DNA from: Lytechinus variegatus
Taxonomy: Eukaryota > Echinodermata > Echinoidea > Temnopleuroida > Toxopneustidae
NCBI RefSeq assembly: GCF_018143015.1
Contig: NC_054747.1
Location: forward strand, 34,253,733-34,317,732
Length of the DNA: 64,000 nt
Direction: 5' to 3'
This document shows positions 44,501 to 54,990 of the stretch, in pieces. The number at the start of each line of letters is the position of its first letter. The first letter of the stretch is position 1. Below the pieces are notes generated by a model. The model was given only the letters and a program-made list of their open reading frames with translations. It did not search any database and had not been told where the DNA came from. The position numbers were made by a program, and so were the translations under genes.

Positions 44501-47500
44501 TTTTAAAATGATCTTTGATATCTCAGTTTTCAAAAAACTTAGTTTCATGAAGATTGATGATTCCGAAAGTACCGGAATAGTCCATTTTATTCATGGGGGT
44601 GCTGCTACCTCTCATCACGGACGGACATTTGTACTCAAATTAAATTCACTCTAGTTTTATTGTTTTTAAAGTTACTGTAATTTGGTTTGAATGTTCTTGC
44701 ACTCTGAACATTACTCTATTATCAGACATAATATAGTAGAAAAAAAATATTGGGAAGTAATTTTTTTTGGTAGGTGTTAACATTTCCATTTAGAAATTTC
44801 CGTCCGTGATGGAAAAAAAGATGAAAAGTTTTTTTATTCTTTATCAGAATAGAAATAAAAAATAAAAAGGTGTAGAGGTATCTCTCTAAACACAGTACAT
44901 CATTTTATTTGAACATAGCTGAAATCCATACATTTTATCCATATCATAAAGTCAATCAAAAATGATCACGGACGGACATTAATTTCATCACGGACGGACA
45001 AAGTTAATTCACTCAAATTCAATTCACTCTAGTTTTATTGTTTTCAAAGGTACTCCAATTTTTTTTTAATAGTCTTGCACTCTGAACATTACTCTATCAT
45101 CAAACATAAATTAGTAGGAAAAAAATATGGGAAGTAAACTTTTCTTGTGGATGTTAACATTTCTGTCCGTCCGTGATGAAATTAATGTCCGTCCGTGATC
45201 ATTTTTATTAGGATAATTTCTATGGATTCAGCTTTTTATTCTTTATCAGAATAGAAACAAAAAAAAAGTGTGTAGAAGTATTTCACTGGACACTGTACAT
45301 CATTTTATTTGAACATAGCTATAAAAATCCATACATTTTATGCATATAAAATGATCACGGACGGACATTAATTTCATCACGGACAGACGAGTGAAATACT
45401 GTGGAAAGATTCATATATGCAAATGAGAAACTTTGCTGAGCAGATTATGAATTTAATTTTAGCTTCTAATTGCTGTGAAAAGTATCTCTGAGAATTATTC
45501 AGAACTCAAATGGAATAAACCTACAACTCTTCACAATTTTTTGTGATATCTTTGTTTGGCCGTTATTGGGGCTATATTGTTGTCAGGAAAAATTGTTAAA
45601 CATTATTGGAATGCAGATAGAGTTGGAAAGCTGCATGTACATGTATATGCCAAAAAGCAGGAAATAAAACATGGGAAGTACAAGTCCAAAGCTGTAGATT
45701 TCATCAATTCAAGCTTGCAGAAAGTGATGGAGAAGAAGAAAGTACATAAGTAGAAAAATCATCGATTTTTCTATTCACAAACCTATGGATTCACAATGAT
45801 AACAGAACATGACATCACAGTCTTGAGGCTCGTGAAAATTACATGAATACCTTTTTTCAAAGTCCATTTTGGAGCTAATTTTAAGCAAATCGCTTATCTG
45901 GTAAACTGTGAAAATTAATAAAGCTTGCACTGCAGTGTTTAGAAGTTTTAATAAACTTAGGGTTGGTGTATCAATTTCAATTTTGGATTCGGTCCGGGCC
46001 TAAATACATGAGGGCTGTTGATATTATGGGGTGTCTCTACTTTGATATGTGCAAAAGATTCAAAGAGAGCCCCTGACAAGTGTTGATCCAACAAACAAGC
46101 ATAAGGATCAACGACCTGTTCATCTTTTCGATTTAGTTTTTGGATTAAAAAAAAACATCTTTGCTACTGGAAAATTAATGCCTAAAAATCATCATGATCA
46201 TAAAAATACTTGTATCAACATGATCAATAGGTGGTTTCAGACCGCCTCGAAGTTCGCCAGTTCCAGGTATTCTCTGATCGGGAAATTTACCCCGATCAGA
46301 AAATACCAGGTATTTTAATAATGTGAAAGTAAACTACGCGTAATTTCCCCGAAAGAAAATACCCCGCTAAATAGTAGGTACTTGGCGAAATTACAAGAAC
46401 TTTCGTGGGGATTTTTCCAAGGTCGCAGGTTTTTTGGCAATGTGAAAGCGTTTTACGGAAACTTTTATCCCAGTGTGTCGTTGGGTGCGGCGGCGTGGGT
46501 GGCTGCTGGGCAAGTGATTTTGAATCTCCCGCCTTGCCTGCTTATCAGACCACACTGCGAATGCTCGTAACTTCGGGAACTTATCCCGAAGGATGTGTTT
46601 CGGGGCGGTGTGAATGCAGGAATAATTAACGGGTATTTTTTAGCCTTAAAAATTTTTCGTAATTTAACTGGGATTCTTGTGATCGAGGCGGTTTGAAACC
46701 ACCTATTGATCAACTAGCTGTTGATTTGGATCCTACATGTACGAGTATTCTACAATTTAAAAAGACAATATTCTTTACATTCGATTTTGACAAGAACTGT
46801 GTTTAGAGCAATCATATGTCTAGATTATACTGTGCGTCTTGCATAGAAATCAAGTTGCTACATCTTAAAGGTATTGTTTAACTTTGTGAGCAGCCGATTT
46901 AAAAAATTCTCAAACCAAGATGAAACATGTGTACAAGTGCATATAAACCCTGATAACAACCATTATTGAGAATGAAAAGCTAAAACTACAAGGCAAACCC
47001 CGATTTTGTAAATAGGCGTCTTATAGACACCTAAATAGTACACATAAGTGTATGGATGAAATTAAGATGGTGTTTCCAGTCACTTTATATTTCAATTTTT
47101 GAAGCACTAAATAATTATTTTCGAACGCAATTTTTTCTGGGCTTCATTTTTGGAACATATCACAGACACAGGTGACAAGTGTGACCTTCTAGCTCAGATT
47201 TTTTAAAAGTCAAACCAATGTTAACCAATCACTTTAAATCAAGTTGCAGCAACTTGATTGAAGTTGTAACAACTTGATTGTGCAACTAATACTGTTTAAT
47301 AATATTAAAATATGTACAAATCATCAATACAATAGCATTTGTTCCCCCAAAAAAGTATTAAGAACTTGTTACAGGGTACTTCCAATGTATTTTGATTGTG
47401 TCCGTCCGTGATGTCCATCCGAGATGTCCGTCCGTGATGGAAAATATTTGCAATTCTCTCAGAAGTTTGATATTGATTAAGAATTCAATGTGGTGAACAT

Positions 47501-50500
47501 AGAAGCTAACATACCTGAGTGTTAGTTGCATTAACAATTATTGGTCAATGTTAAGCTGTTTAGATAGAAACAATAAAAATGTACAAAAATTCTAAAAACC
47601 ACATTTCTATCATGTCCGTCCGTGATATGGCACATTTAGTGGATACCTATGTTTGTAGGTAACCATGGCAACAAACTTTTTTCATCATTCAGCATACTTT
47701 GTCCTACCCTTCACTATAAAACACAAAGGAACCTTGTTCATCTTATTCCTAATTTGTTACAAGCCTTCAAAACTTTCAAAATCTATCAAATGTCCGTCCG
47801 TGATGAACCGATCATGCATACCTCTCTCTGTTGTCATCCCTCTGCTAGGTTCAGAGATCGTTGGGTCCAACCCGCATGTGAAGTGCGGTATCATGAAGAC
47901 TTAATGTTAGTGACTCGTCAGGCCATTTTTATGTATTCAAATGTTCAAGTGGTCAATTTTGCTGCTGATTTTATTATCAATGTTCATTCCATGATATTTA
48001 TTCAATTTAATTTTCAATATATCTTACATTTCGTTATCACTTTCTTCCAATAGATCCAAATTATGCTCACGCACCAGAACAAGATGACCCAAGTAAGTTT
48101 TACAAAGACAAAATCTTTCAAAGACCTGTAACATCAATTTTGAAGAAAATTCTGTAGTACACTGAGATCACCAAAAGGACAAGAAAGAATGGTGATAATT
48201 TCAGAAATACATTGAAATGAATATATCATCGAGTGATGTAGATACAAATTTTGCTTTGCAACCCTTGTAATAACCCAGTATATTTATCAAACAGTCCAGA
48301 GCATTGAGAGCAATAGTAGATTTTCTGCCCCAAAAAATAAAATATTTAGACCAGTTCCGGGTCGTGTGGTCCAGTGGTTAGAGCATTGGTCTTATAATCG
48401 CAAGGTTGTGAGTTCGAATCCCAACTCTGCCATTGTCTCCACTTTGATAAAAAGGCCCGAGAGTGATATCTGTCGTCTATAACGTCAGCCACTATGACTG
48501 ATTTACCTAGAGGTAAAATGTTTCATGGGTAATTGGTTGTATATCGGCTTGGCGTTTACCAGCAAAATGCTGTCCTGCCGAGTTCCTACGGGAGTTACCA
48601 GAAACAGAAACATGTACTTCAGTTGCTGCTCTGATAAGCCCGCCCCCCCCCCAATCCACCACCCCATTTTCTTCCTTGCCACTTTTCCTCAGTCTCCATG
48701 TACTTATTGCAAAAATACCTCTAAGTTAATTTTTTCTTTTATTTGCTTTTTAAAAGTATTTTATTGTAAAGGAGTTCTCCTTGTGAGAGTTACAATCTTT
48801 TTCTTTTGTCACAGAGTTGAGAGCGTTCCTTGGTAAAGCCCATGCACAGATGGTCTATGAAGAAAGTGAAAATTTAACAAAACTGGTGAGTTCGGATCAC
48901 AAAGAACTGATGCTAGGAAAATCTAAAAAATGCAATCTTTATCATAATCTGGAAAATACATTAGAAAAGAGGTGCTTAATAAGAATGGGGAGGCAGCTGG
49001 AAAGACAAACCCTTATTAGTGCTGCCACCCCAAAAAAATTGAAACCTGTCCCGTAACACAGAGGTAAGCGATTGATCAGACACATTGAATAGTACGTTGT
49101 AGTCAATGCAATCAACTTTAAAGATGTTCTTCAATGATGAGTACAAAGCTTTGTGTCTCTAATGAACATGTATTTGCAATCATTAAGTAATTGGCACACT
49201 TGACATTTTTTCACTTTAGTAAATAGCCATGATAAATCCCTTGACCATTAATTCCTATTCTATATTTTCACATTTTAATAATAGGGCGCCTCCAAATAGA
49301 AATGCCTATTATTATTAATATTATTATTACTATTGAATAAGCAGGTAGGTGTTTCATAAAGCTGTTCGTAAGATACAAGTGACTTTACGCACGATTGGTG
49401 ATCATTTCTTGTGCTATGTGATATCCCTGTATGATTGATTTATGACCTAAGAACATGTCTCAGTCTTGCGTAAAGTTGTGCATAAATGTACAAAAAGCTT
49501 TATGAAACACCCACCAGGACCAATTAAAACAAATGTTTGGACTTGATCCTTTATTTCAAACAAAAAATATGATTCTGGGGGCATGTTGAAACATGCATGA
49601 AATAATGATTTCCTTCTTGCTTTGTACATTAGCTTAGTTTTGTATATGGGCTTAATTTTTCTTCCAAAATTATTTGAACAACTGCACCAGCTGGCAAGTT
49701 ATGCGTAACCTTTTGTCTTATAACTTGTTTTTTGTTAAGGCTATGAAGAGGCAAGAGACAAGAATGATTCATCAGAAAAGACAAGCTGAAAGAAAAGAGG
49801 TAGGTAGGAATTGGATGATTGCAGGATTTTGTTAATTTTTTTTATTTTTTCTATTTAACCCTTTATTGAAACCACTATAATACATATTTTTCAACAATAC
49901 ATAATTAAATAATTCAGACTGTATATTAGGCCATATGACACAAAATCTAAATATATACAATATTCCATGAAATTGTAACATTTTTATAAAAAAGAAAAAT
50001 CTAAGTGCAAAGGAAAAAAAATCCATACAAAAAATATATATATGTATAATATATTTTTTAGAACGATATCTGAGATACTTAATGTAATAAAGTAAAAGAT
50101 GACCACCTTTTTATAACTTTCTTCTCTTTCAGATTTGTTTTATATACTTTTCTATACCATAAAATACAAAAATGTTAAAATACTGCATGTTTCGTAAAAA
50201 TTTGATCAGAAAAAACACAGAGTCATTGTAGTAAGCAGATCAATGTTTTTGAGAAAAAAAATAGTGAAATGCGTATAATAAGTTGGAAATAAAGTCAAAT
50301 TATCGACCCTAAGATATTGAAGGAATGTTCAAGCAAAGTCTTGTCTGAATACTCCATAAAAAATTATTTTAAGTCTGTTTTGTATTCTGTATGTTTTCAT
50401 TGGTTGAATAGATATTGAATTGAATTTGGTTGAATAGATATTGAATTGAATTTGGTTGAATAGATATTGAATTGAATTTATACTACATGATCCTCTATCT

Positions 50501-52220
50501 GATTTGTTTGAGTACTAGTATTTAAAGGGGAAGTTCACCCTGAAGAAAACTTTGTTGTAAAAATAGCAGAAAAAATAGTAAAAAATATTGGTGAAGGTTG
50601 GAGGAAAATCCATTAAAGAGTAAGAAAGTTATTTAAGTTCAAAGTTTTGGATTTGTGACATCATAAACGAGCAGCTGCCCCATGTGTTATGTGATATAAA
50701 ACGCATGAATTTCAAATTTTATATGGTTCCTGATGACTTAATTTTGTTTTCTATTCATGATCGGGTGTGAAATGATTTTTCTATTGATATAAAAAAAAGG
50801 TACAGTAAAAATATTTTCAATTTTCTGAGAAAATGACATTTCAATGATTTTTTACCATTCGCTATGTAGGAATGCTGCTCGCATGTGACGTCACAAATCA
50901 AATAATTGAAATTCTAATAACTTTTTAATTATTTGATGAATTTTCCTCAAACCTTTGGCAATATTTTTCATTATCTTTTCTGCTATTTTTACAATGAACT
51001 TTTGTCAGGGTGAACTTCCCCTTTAACAGAAATCTCTATGCTTTTGAGGAATCGTGGCTTGAATAAATCCATGATAACATTGAAAACTTATCAACAAACT
51101 CATGATTTTTTTGTGTGTTTGCTGTTTTCAGAAAGAGAAGATTTCCCATAGAACAAGGAAGCCCCTTGTACCAGAAGAGTAAGTTTTCTCCTTCATGATA
51201 TCACTCAAACAAAATTTTAATTTTTCCTCTTCAAGATATGCAAGGAATTATTGGGGTAGGGTAGAGTTACACACCTTATCTCAGCAAAAAACAAAAAACA
51301 ACACACACACACATTGCAAATGGCATTGTTCTTTAATTCATGCATTTTTTTCTTATCTCTCTTGTCTATGCATTGTTCTAAAGTTAACTTTTTAAAATTA
51401 TGACAGATGAATGTCTGTTCACATGATTTTTAATTGTATTGATTTTCCAAACCTTTGTAGGCAAAATAGAATGTCAAAATTAAAGGTACATGTAAGAAAT
51501 AAGTAATAGAAATCATAGGATATTTTTATTGTCAATCAAAAATGATTTTTGATGCATGAAACTACCCACAAACCTTTCATAAAGCCGTTGGTAAGTTACA
51601 AGTGACTTCGGAAAATGATATGTATAATTTTCATTGATAGTGATTTAGGACACAAGGAATCACCATTTGTTTGTAAAGTCACTCGTATTAATTACAAACA
51701 GCTGATGTGTATTCGAATATTTAAGTTATGCCTTCCTGTGGTTCTTGAAAATGAAAAGATGTTTCAGGAGTTTACATATATTAAATCATATACTGCTTTT
51801 CCTACCATACTTTCACCCTTCTTTATCAAAAATGTAAAGCAACATTATAAACAAACTGTTGGAAATCAACATTCTACTTTAATCATTTAGATTTTATATG
51901 GCATGGATGTCAAACAAATTTTAGAAATGATCTGAATTAATTTTGAGATCATTTCTAAAATTTGTTTGGCATATATGCCATACAATATGTGATGCGAAAT
52001 GTTCTGTCTTCATCTACAGTGATATTGAAATTGATTTATTCATTTCCGGAAACTTTCATACTTGAATGATAATGTTATTGGTTGTAGCGATAATCTCATT
52101 TCTTATTATGATTGCAGTGACTATGAGATCCTTGATGATGAAGCCATGAATGCAATGGATGAACTTGACCAGTTTGACAAAACCCTTGAGGAAAGGAGCC
52201 AGAAAAACCTTGTGCTTTGA
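41516..52220 (+). CDS. Unrecognised 180-aa charged coiled-coil protein, six coding exons
   Basis: Coding exons: 41516-41738, 48054-48092, 48815-48885, 49740-49799, 51132-51178, 52118-52220. All junctions are GT/AG, and the phases (1,1,0,0,2) close to 181 codons including TGA. The start ACAAAAATGGCG is a good Kozak context. Residues 1-30 are Ser/Gly/acidic; 40-75 contain the possibly folded [20 protein letters not shown] and [17 protein letters not shown]; 88-145 form a charged helix ([20 protein letters not shown], then [20 protein letters not shown]); the tail is acidic ([20 protein letters not shown]). No signal peptide, membrane segment or zinc site. I do not recognise the family. The exact phase closure across six exons, one only 39 nt, makes it a real gene. 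Candidate AATAAA at 52936-52941 and 53523-53528. Confidence 0.78.
42535..42842. other. GC-rich island with open frames and a perfect hairpin, inside intron 1
   Basis: A plus-strand frame from about 42535 reads [20 protein letters not shown], then VTFEAE before a GTAAGC donor at 42628. Further on, both strands stay open. At 42809-42842, TTGTACGAGGTTAGTA and its exact complement are separated by two bases. The 180-aa gene closes without this segment, so it could be an alternative first exon, another small gene or part of a repeat. Confidence 0.3.
42885..44067. repeat. Tandem repeat bounded by AACAAGGTTAT palindromes
   Basis: The 25-bp palindrome AACAAGGTTAT-NNN-ATAACCTTGTT occurs at 42885-42909, 43566-43590 and 44043-44067. 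The two units between them (about 680 and 480 bp) share collinear blocks: TGTGGAGAATCTACAGGTAG, AATCATTAAAATATCACTTT, AGCGCTCAAAAACTTGAATT and AAGCCAAACATTGCCACC. Non-coding, in intron 1 of the 180-aa gene. Confidence 0.75.
44205..44430. repeat. Inverted third copy of the palindrome-bounded unit
   Basis: Read in complement, this carries GGTATGCCAATGCTG, then AAAATATCACTTTTGT, AGCGCTCGAAAACTTGAATT and TTTGTGTACGCCCTCTATTG in the same order as the units at 42885-44067. It keeps the TACGCCCTCTATTGG segment of the first unit that the second lacks. Confidence 0.7.
44613..45388. repeat. Array of ATCACGGACGGACA motifs in alternating orientation
   Basis: Eight copies of the 14-mer or its complement lie here. 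Three 36-38-bp modules each hold two motifs spaced by TTAATTTC: plus at 44963-45000, exact complement at 45164-45200, plus again (with changes) at 45353-45388. The DNA between them is also an inverted/direct repeat (CTCTAGTTTTATTGTTTTYA, GCACTCTGAACATTACTCTA, TTATTCTTTATCAGAATAGA). Four more motifs lie at 47401-47805. Family unknown. Confidence 0.75.
45556..45753 (+). other. Unassigned 65-codon open frame between motif arrays
   Basis: Reads [20 protein letters not shown] and on to [15 protein letters not shown]. Lys-rich; no family recognised and no splice phase ties it to the flanking gene. It could be a remnant of a coding element whose ends carry the GGACGGACA motifs. Confidence 0.22.
46221..46712. 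mobile_element. MITE with long TGATCAATAGGTGGTTTC ends
   Basis: TGATCAATAGGTGGTTTCAG, continuing ACCGCCTCGA, at 46221 is answered by CGAGGCGGTTTGAAACCACC and TATTGATCA ending at 46712, about 30-bp terminal inverted repeats. A second inverted pair lies inside (GGAAATTTACCCCGATCAGA / CGGGAACTTATCCCGAAGGA region). CpG-rich, 492 bp, non-coding. The same 10-residue peptide read into both ends on opposite strands reflects the inverted repeat. Confidence 0.72.
47401..47805. repeat. Second cluster of TGTCCGTCCGTGAT motifs
   Basis: Complement copies of the GGACGGACA motif at 47401-47412, 47425-47438, 47613-47626 and 47790-47804, all in one orientation. A GCATGATCGGTT word at 44437-44448 has its complement AACCGATCATGC at 47806-47817, directly next to the last motif, so the whole 3.4 kb may be one element. 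Confidence 0.55.
48358..48620 (+). mobile_element. tRNA-derived SINE, a second family
   Basis: The head has a tRNA-like A box (GTGGTCCAGTGGTTAGAGCA) and B box (GTTGTGAGTTCGAATCCC), followed by a non-tRNA body (GCCCGAGAGTGATATCTGTC, TTGGCGTTTACCAGCAAAAT, CCTACGGGAGTTACCAG). The acceptor stem cannot pair, so it is not a tRNA gene. In intron 2 of the 180-aa gene, sense orientation. Confidence 0.65.
49344..49514. mobile_element. Foldback MITE (family shared with 8006-8180)
   Basis: GGTGTTTCATAAAGCTGTTC at the left and AAAAGCTTTATGAAACACCC at the right form the inverted ends, with CGTAAG...CTTGCGTAAAG pairing further in. 171 bp, in intron 3 of the 180-aa gene. A related half-element (TTTCATAAAGCCGTTGGTAA) lies at about 51576. 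Confidence 0.62.
49800..50399. other. Intron 4 of the 180-aa gene, first part
   Basis: AT-rich, nothing recognised. Confidence 0.35.
50400..50477. repeat. Exact 26-bp tandem repeat, three copies
   Basis: The unit TTGGTTGAATAGATATTGAA plus TTGAAT is repeated exactly three times with no differences, suggesting recent slippage or a young array. Confidence 0.9.
50522..51026. mobile_element. MITE with TTAAAGGGGAAGTTCACC ends
   Basis: TTAAAGGGGAAGTTCACCCT at the left and AGGGTGAACTTCCCCTTTAA at the right are exact complements. Inward, AAAAATAGCAGAAAA pairs with TTTTCTGCTATTTTT, GAAAATCCAT... pairs with ATGAATTTTC, and ACATCATAAA/TGACGTCACAAATC lie near the centre, so nearly the whole 505 bp folds back. 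Ends carry TTAA. In intron 4 of the 180-aa gene. Confidence 0.75.
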
Positions 52221-52296
52221 CAATACGAACTTTGATATGGACCTTGTCTTGATTAGTGAAATATGAGGTTTATGTTAACTTTATCAAAACCCATTT

Positions 52297-52453
52297 GGGG
52301 CCCGTTGCTTAAAACTATTTACCTGAGAAAACTCGGGTTGTTTTTACCAGAGTTTTTTCCCTGTCTTAAAGTCAATGGCAGAAATCACACTTACCTTAGT
52401 TTTCAGTTTTTACAAAAGTTTTCTCAGGTAAAAAGTTTTATGCAACAGGCCCC
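52297..52453. mobile_element. Foldback MITE in the 3' UTR region of the 180-aa gene
   Basis: GGGGCCCGTTGCTTAAAACT, then ATTTACCTGAGAAAACT, pairs with AGTTTTCTCAGGTAAAAAGT, then TTTATGCAACAGGCCCC: a 38-bp hairpin stem with a few mismatches. It starts 77 bases after the stop codon, so it should be transcribed into the 3' UTR. Confidence 0.72.
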
Positions 52454-52500
52454 TGGTCTAAGTTCCAGATGAGCTTTCTAAATTTGGGCTAGGCCCTTTG

Positions 52501-52788
52501 GCCCGGATTCTGAAGACCAGTTAAACTTAGACCATGGTCTAACTTTGCTGAAATTATGGGAAACCAAAATATGTCAAAATTTTGTTAACATTACATGTTT
52601 CTTATGTTCACTATGCTTTTCATCATGCTATAATAGTGGAGAATTCCCAGAAACTTATGATTGATTAGGGTGGAAGATGAGCTCAGAAATCAAACCTGTA
52701 ATGTTAGAGATTTGTTATTCGATTGGCTTTCCATAGTTAAACCCAACAGAGTTTGAATTAACAAGGGTTCAGAATATGGGTCATGTAG
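52501..52788. mobile_element. Degenerate MITE, 3' of the 180-aa gene
   Basis: CCCGGATTCTGAAGACCAGT at the left and AACAAGGGTTCAGAATATGG at the right form imperfect inverted ends; further in, AACTTAGACC and AACTATGGAAAG words pair loosely. Ends not exact. Confidence 0.42.
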
Positions 52789-53030
52789 TCTCATTTGAAT
52801 TGTGTCTTATTGGCAAATTGGTAAATTTGCCAGTAGTAGCTAATTATTCCTTAGTATAATAACGATTTGGGCTTTATAGCTGAAGTGAATATCAATCCAA
52901 GTATGTTCGAACTCAAGAGAGCGAGCCACACAGAAAATAAATTTTAGTCCATTAAATTTATGTCAAATTTCTTCTGGTGAAGCCTTTGAGTAAATGCTTA
53001 TTGTTTAGGAAGACCAGTAGAAGACCAGTG

Positions 53031-53310
53031 GAGCGTTGTGGCCCAGTGGATTAGTCTTTGGACTTTGAAACAGAGGGTCGTGGGTTCGAATTCCAGCCAT
53101 GGCGTAATTTCCTTCAGCAAGAAACTGATCCACAATGTGCTGCACTCAACCCAGGTGAGGTAAATGGGTACCGGTAGGAAGTAATTCCTTAAGAACCTGT
53201 GTGCGCTATGAACGCCTAGCTTAGCCGGGTAATATAGGAGCGCCTTGAGCACCTAACAAGGTGGATATGTGCGCAATATAAATATCCTATATTTATTATT
53301 ATTATTATTA
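53031..53310 (+). mobile_element. tRNA-derived SINE, copy C
   Basis: Plus-strand copy: GAGCGTTGTGGCCCAGTGGA, the B-box-like GTGGGTTCGAATTCC, then the body through GTACCGGTAGGAAGTAATTC and TAGCCGGGTAATATAGGAGC, and a (TTA)n tail. The same family as 13314-13594 and 21434-21710, with differences of only a few percent by eye. Confidence 0.83.
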
Positions 53311-54300
53311 GAAATGAGCAAAGTCGAAGCTGAAATTGGTTGCCAACCATAATTTTACTCTTGTTTTTGGTGATTCTAAAAGTCTAGAGTATACACTTCT
53401 GCCCGTAGGCATTGCAAAGAAGCTTTGTTTGCTGACTCAATCTCACAACAAAAGCTTCTATTTTAACATGTGGAATTAATTAGATATTAATTTGTAGATC
53501 TAATATATTTTACTTTGTACAAAATAAAGTATGTAAATACGTAATTGTATATTTATGACTGTCTGAAAATAAAAAATATTGTTTATATGCATTTATTTTT
53601 TCATTTTCTGACTTGCTGTCCAGAGTGTTGTCATTTATAAAAGAATATTCCCATAGATGTGAAATAATACTTGCAGTTTAATCATTATTGCATAGCTCCC
53701 TCTTGTGACTTAACATTCAGAAGAATTGAATGTGAAATAAAAGAGAGCTAAAGAGAGAAAACAAAGTATTAGGGTAGAATGAAGAATTGAAATAAGTAGA
53801 TTTTTTTTTGTGGGGGGGGGGTATTACAAGTAAATTCATATACATATCATACATATCGATATCTTCTTGTTCTCTTCCTCCTTCTTCTTCTACTTCTTTG
53901 TCTTCTTCGTCTTCTTCGCCCTCTTTCCTATTTTTTCTTCTTATCATTGATATTTCTTATATTTATCTTTTTTATTATTCTATCTCATTTTTATTCATCC
54001 CCCCATAAAACAACTGAATCTTTACAGAAAACTCGACCCATGTATGATCTCATCTTTGTAATCATGTCAACCTACTAAAAAGTATATTTCATTAATATTT
54101 TTTTACCTTCAGATTTAAGCTAAAGACTAAGGATAAAGTGAAAACCTGACATTGGATACATGGTCTTCACGGAATAATCATTTTATTCAATAATAAAATT
54201 ATTCTGCAGGTATTTCGCACATCCAACTTGTCTCTCAATAAAGATAGACAAGTTAAATTTTCTCTGTTCTACCATCACTCCCTCTCTCTTTGTTGATTAA
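53311..54300. other. Intergenic spacer
   Basis: Candidate AATAAA signals lie at 53523-53528 and near 53567. A pyrimidine (CTT)n stretch at 53865-53960 follows a 10-G run at 53811. No gene recognised. Confidence 0.45.
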
Positions 54301-54304
54301 TGCA

Positions 54305-54990
54305 TGCACGTTCGGGGGGGGGGGGTGGGGTGGGCTTTCGGGGCCCGGGAACCGCCGTGTAGGCAAAAAACGGGGAGCCAAGAGAGGGAAAGAAAAGGGG
54401 AGAAAAAAAGGAGGAAGACAAGATAAAAGCAAAAAGGGGGAAAGAAAGAAAGGGAAAAAAGAGGGGGGGGGCACGGATTGATGAATGAATTACTTAGGGG
54501 CACAGAATTGATCTTCGACATAGGGCGCGCCAAATTGATGGACCAGGGGCAACGAATTTAGATCGAATAGGGAGAATTGATAAGAGGGGGGGGGGCACGG
54601 GGATGATATATTACTTGAGGGCAGCGATGATGGACCGCCGCACCGAACGATGATTCGACAAGGCGACGATGACGAAATGTGCCATACGAGGGGGGGGATT
54701 ATCTGACCTAGGGGCACCGTAGTGATGTCGACATAGGGGGCGCCAAATGAAATTGAAGTTCGATCTAAGCTCGCGCTTTGCGCTGGCATGAAACGATTCG
54801 TTAGATACCTATCCTGTTGCTTAGAATGTCAAAATTTTAGGTCAGATCATCAAAATCATCAGCTCGCGCTTCCCGCTCGCATATCATGTTGAGATAGATG
54901 AGATGACGATCATATCGGACCTTGGAGCGCCAATTTGATGTTTGTCCTGGGGCGCCAAATTCATGTCCAACCTAGCGAGGGGGGGGGGGC
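54305..54990. repeat. G-tract and purine block with GCGCCAAATT phrases
   Basis: G-runs of 8-13 alternate with GAAAG-rich purine DNA (54370-54470) and repeated phrases such as GGGCGCCAAATTGATG (54525, 54745, 54925-54960, 54988). The same phrase set is at 38940-39200. Confidence 0.65.

Noticed and set aside
46465-46713. Minus-strand frame sharing a 10-residue peptide with the 46049-46318 frame
   Set aside because: The shared peptide is the two ends of one MITE's inverted repeat read on opposite strands.
47649-48053. 134-aa open frame before exon 2 of the 180-aa gene
   Set aside because: No family resemblance, overlaps a GGACGGACA motif, and its frame is not the one used by the exon at 48054.
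48365-48432. tRNA gene
   Set aside because: A and B boxes are present, but the acceptor stem cannot pair and a SINE body follows directly.
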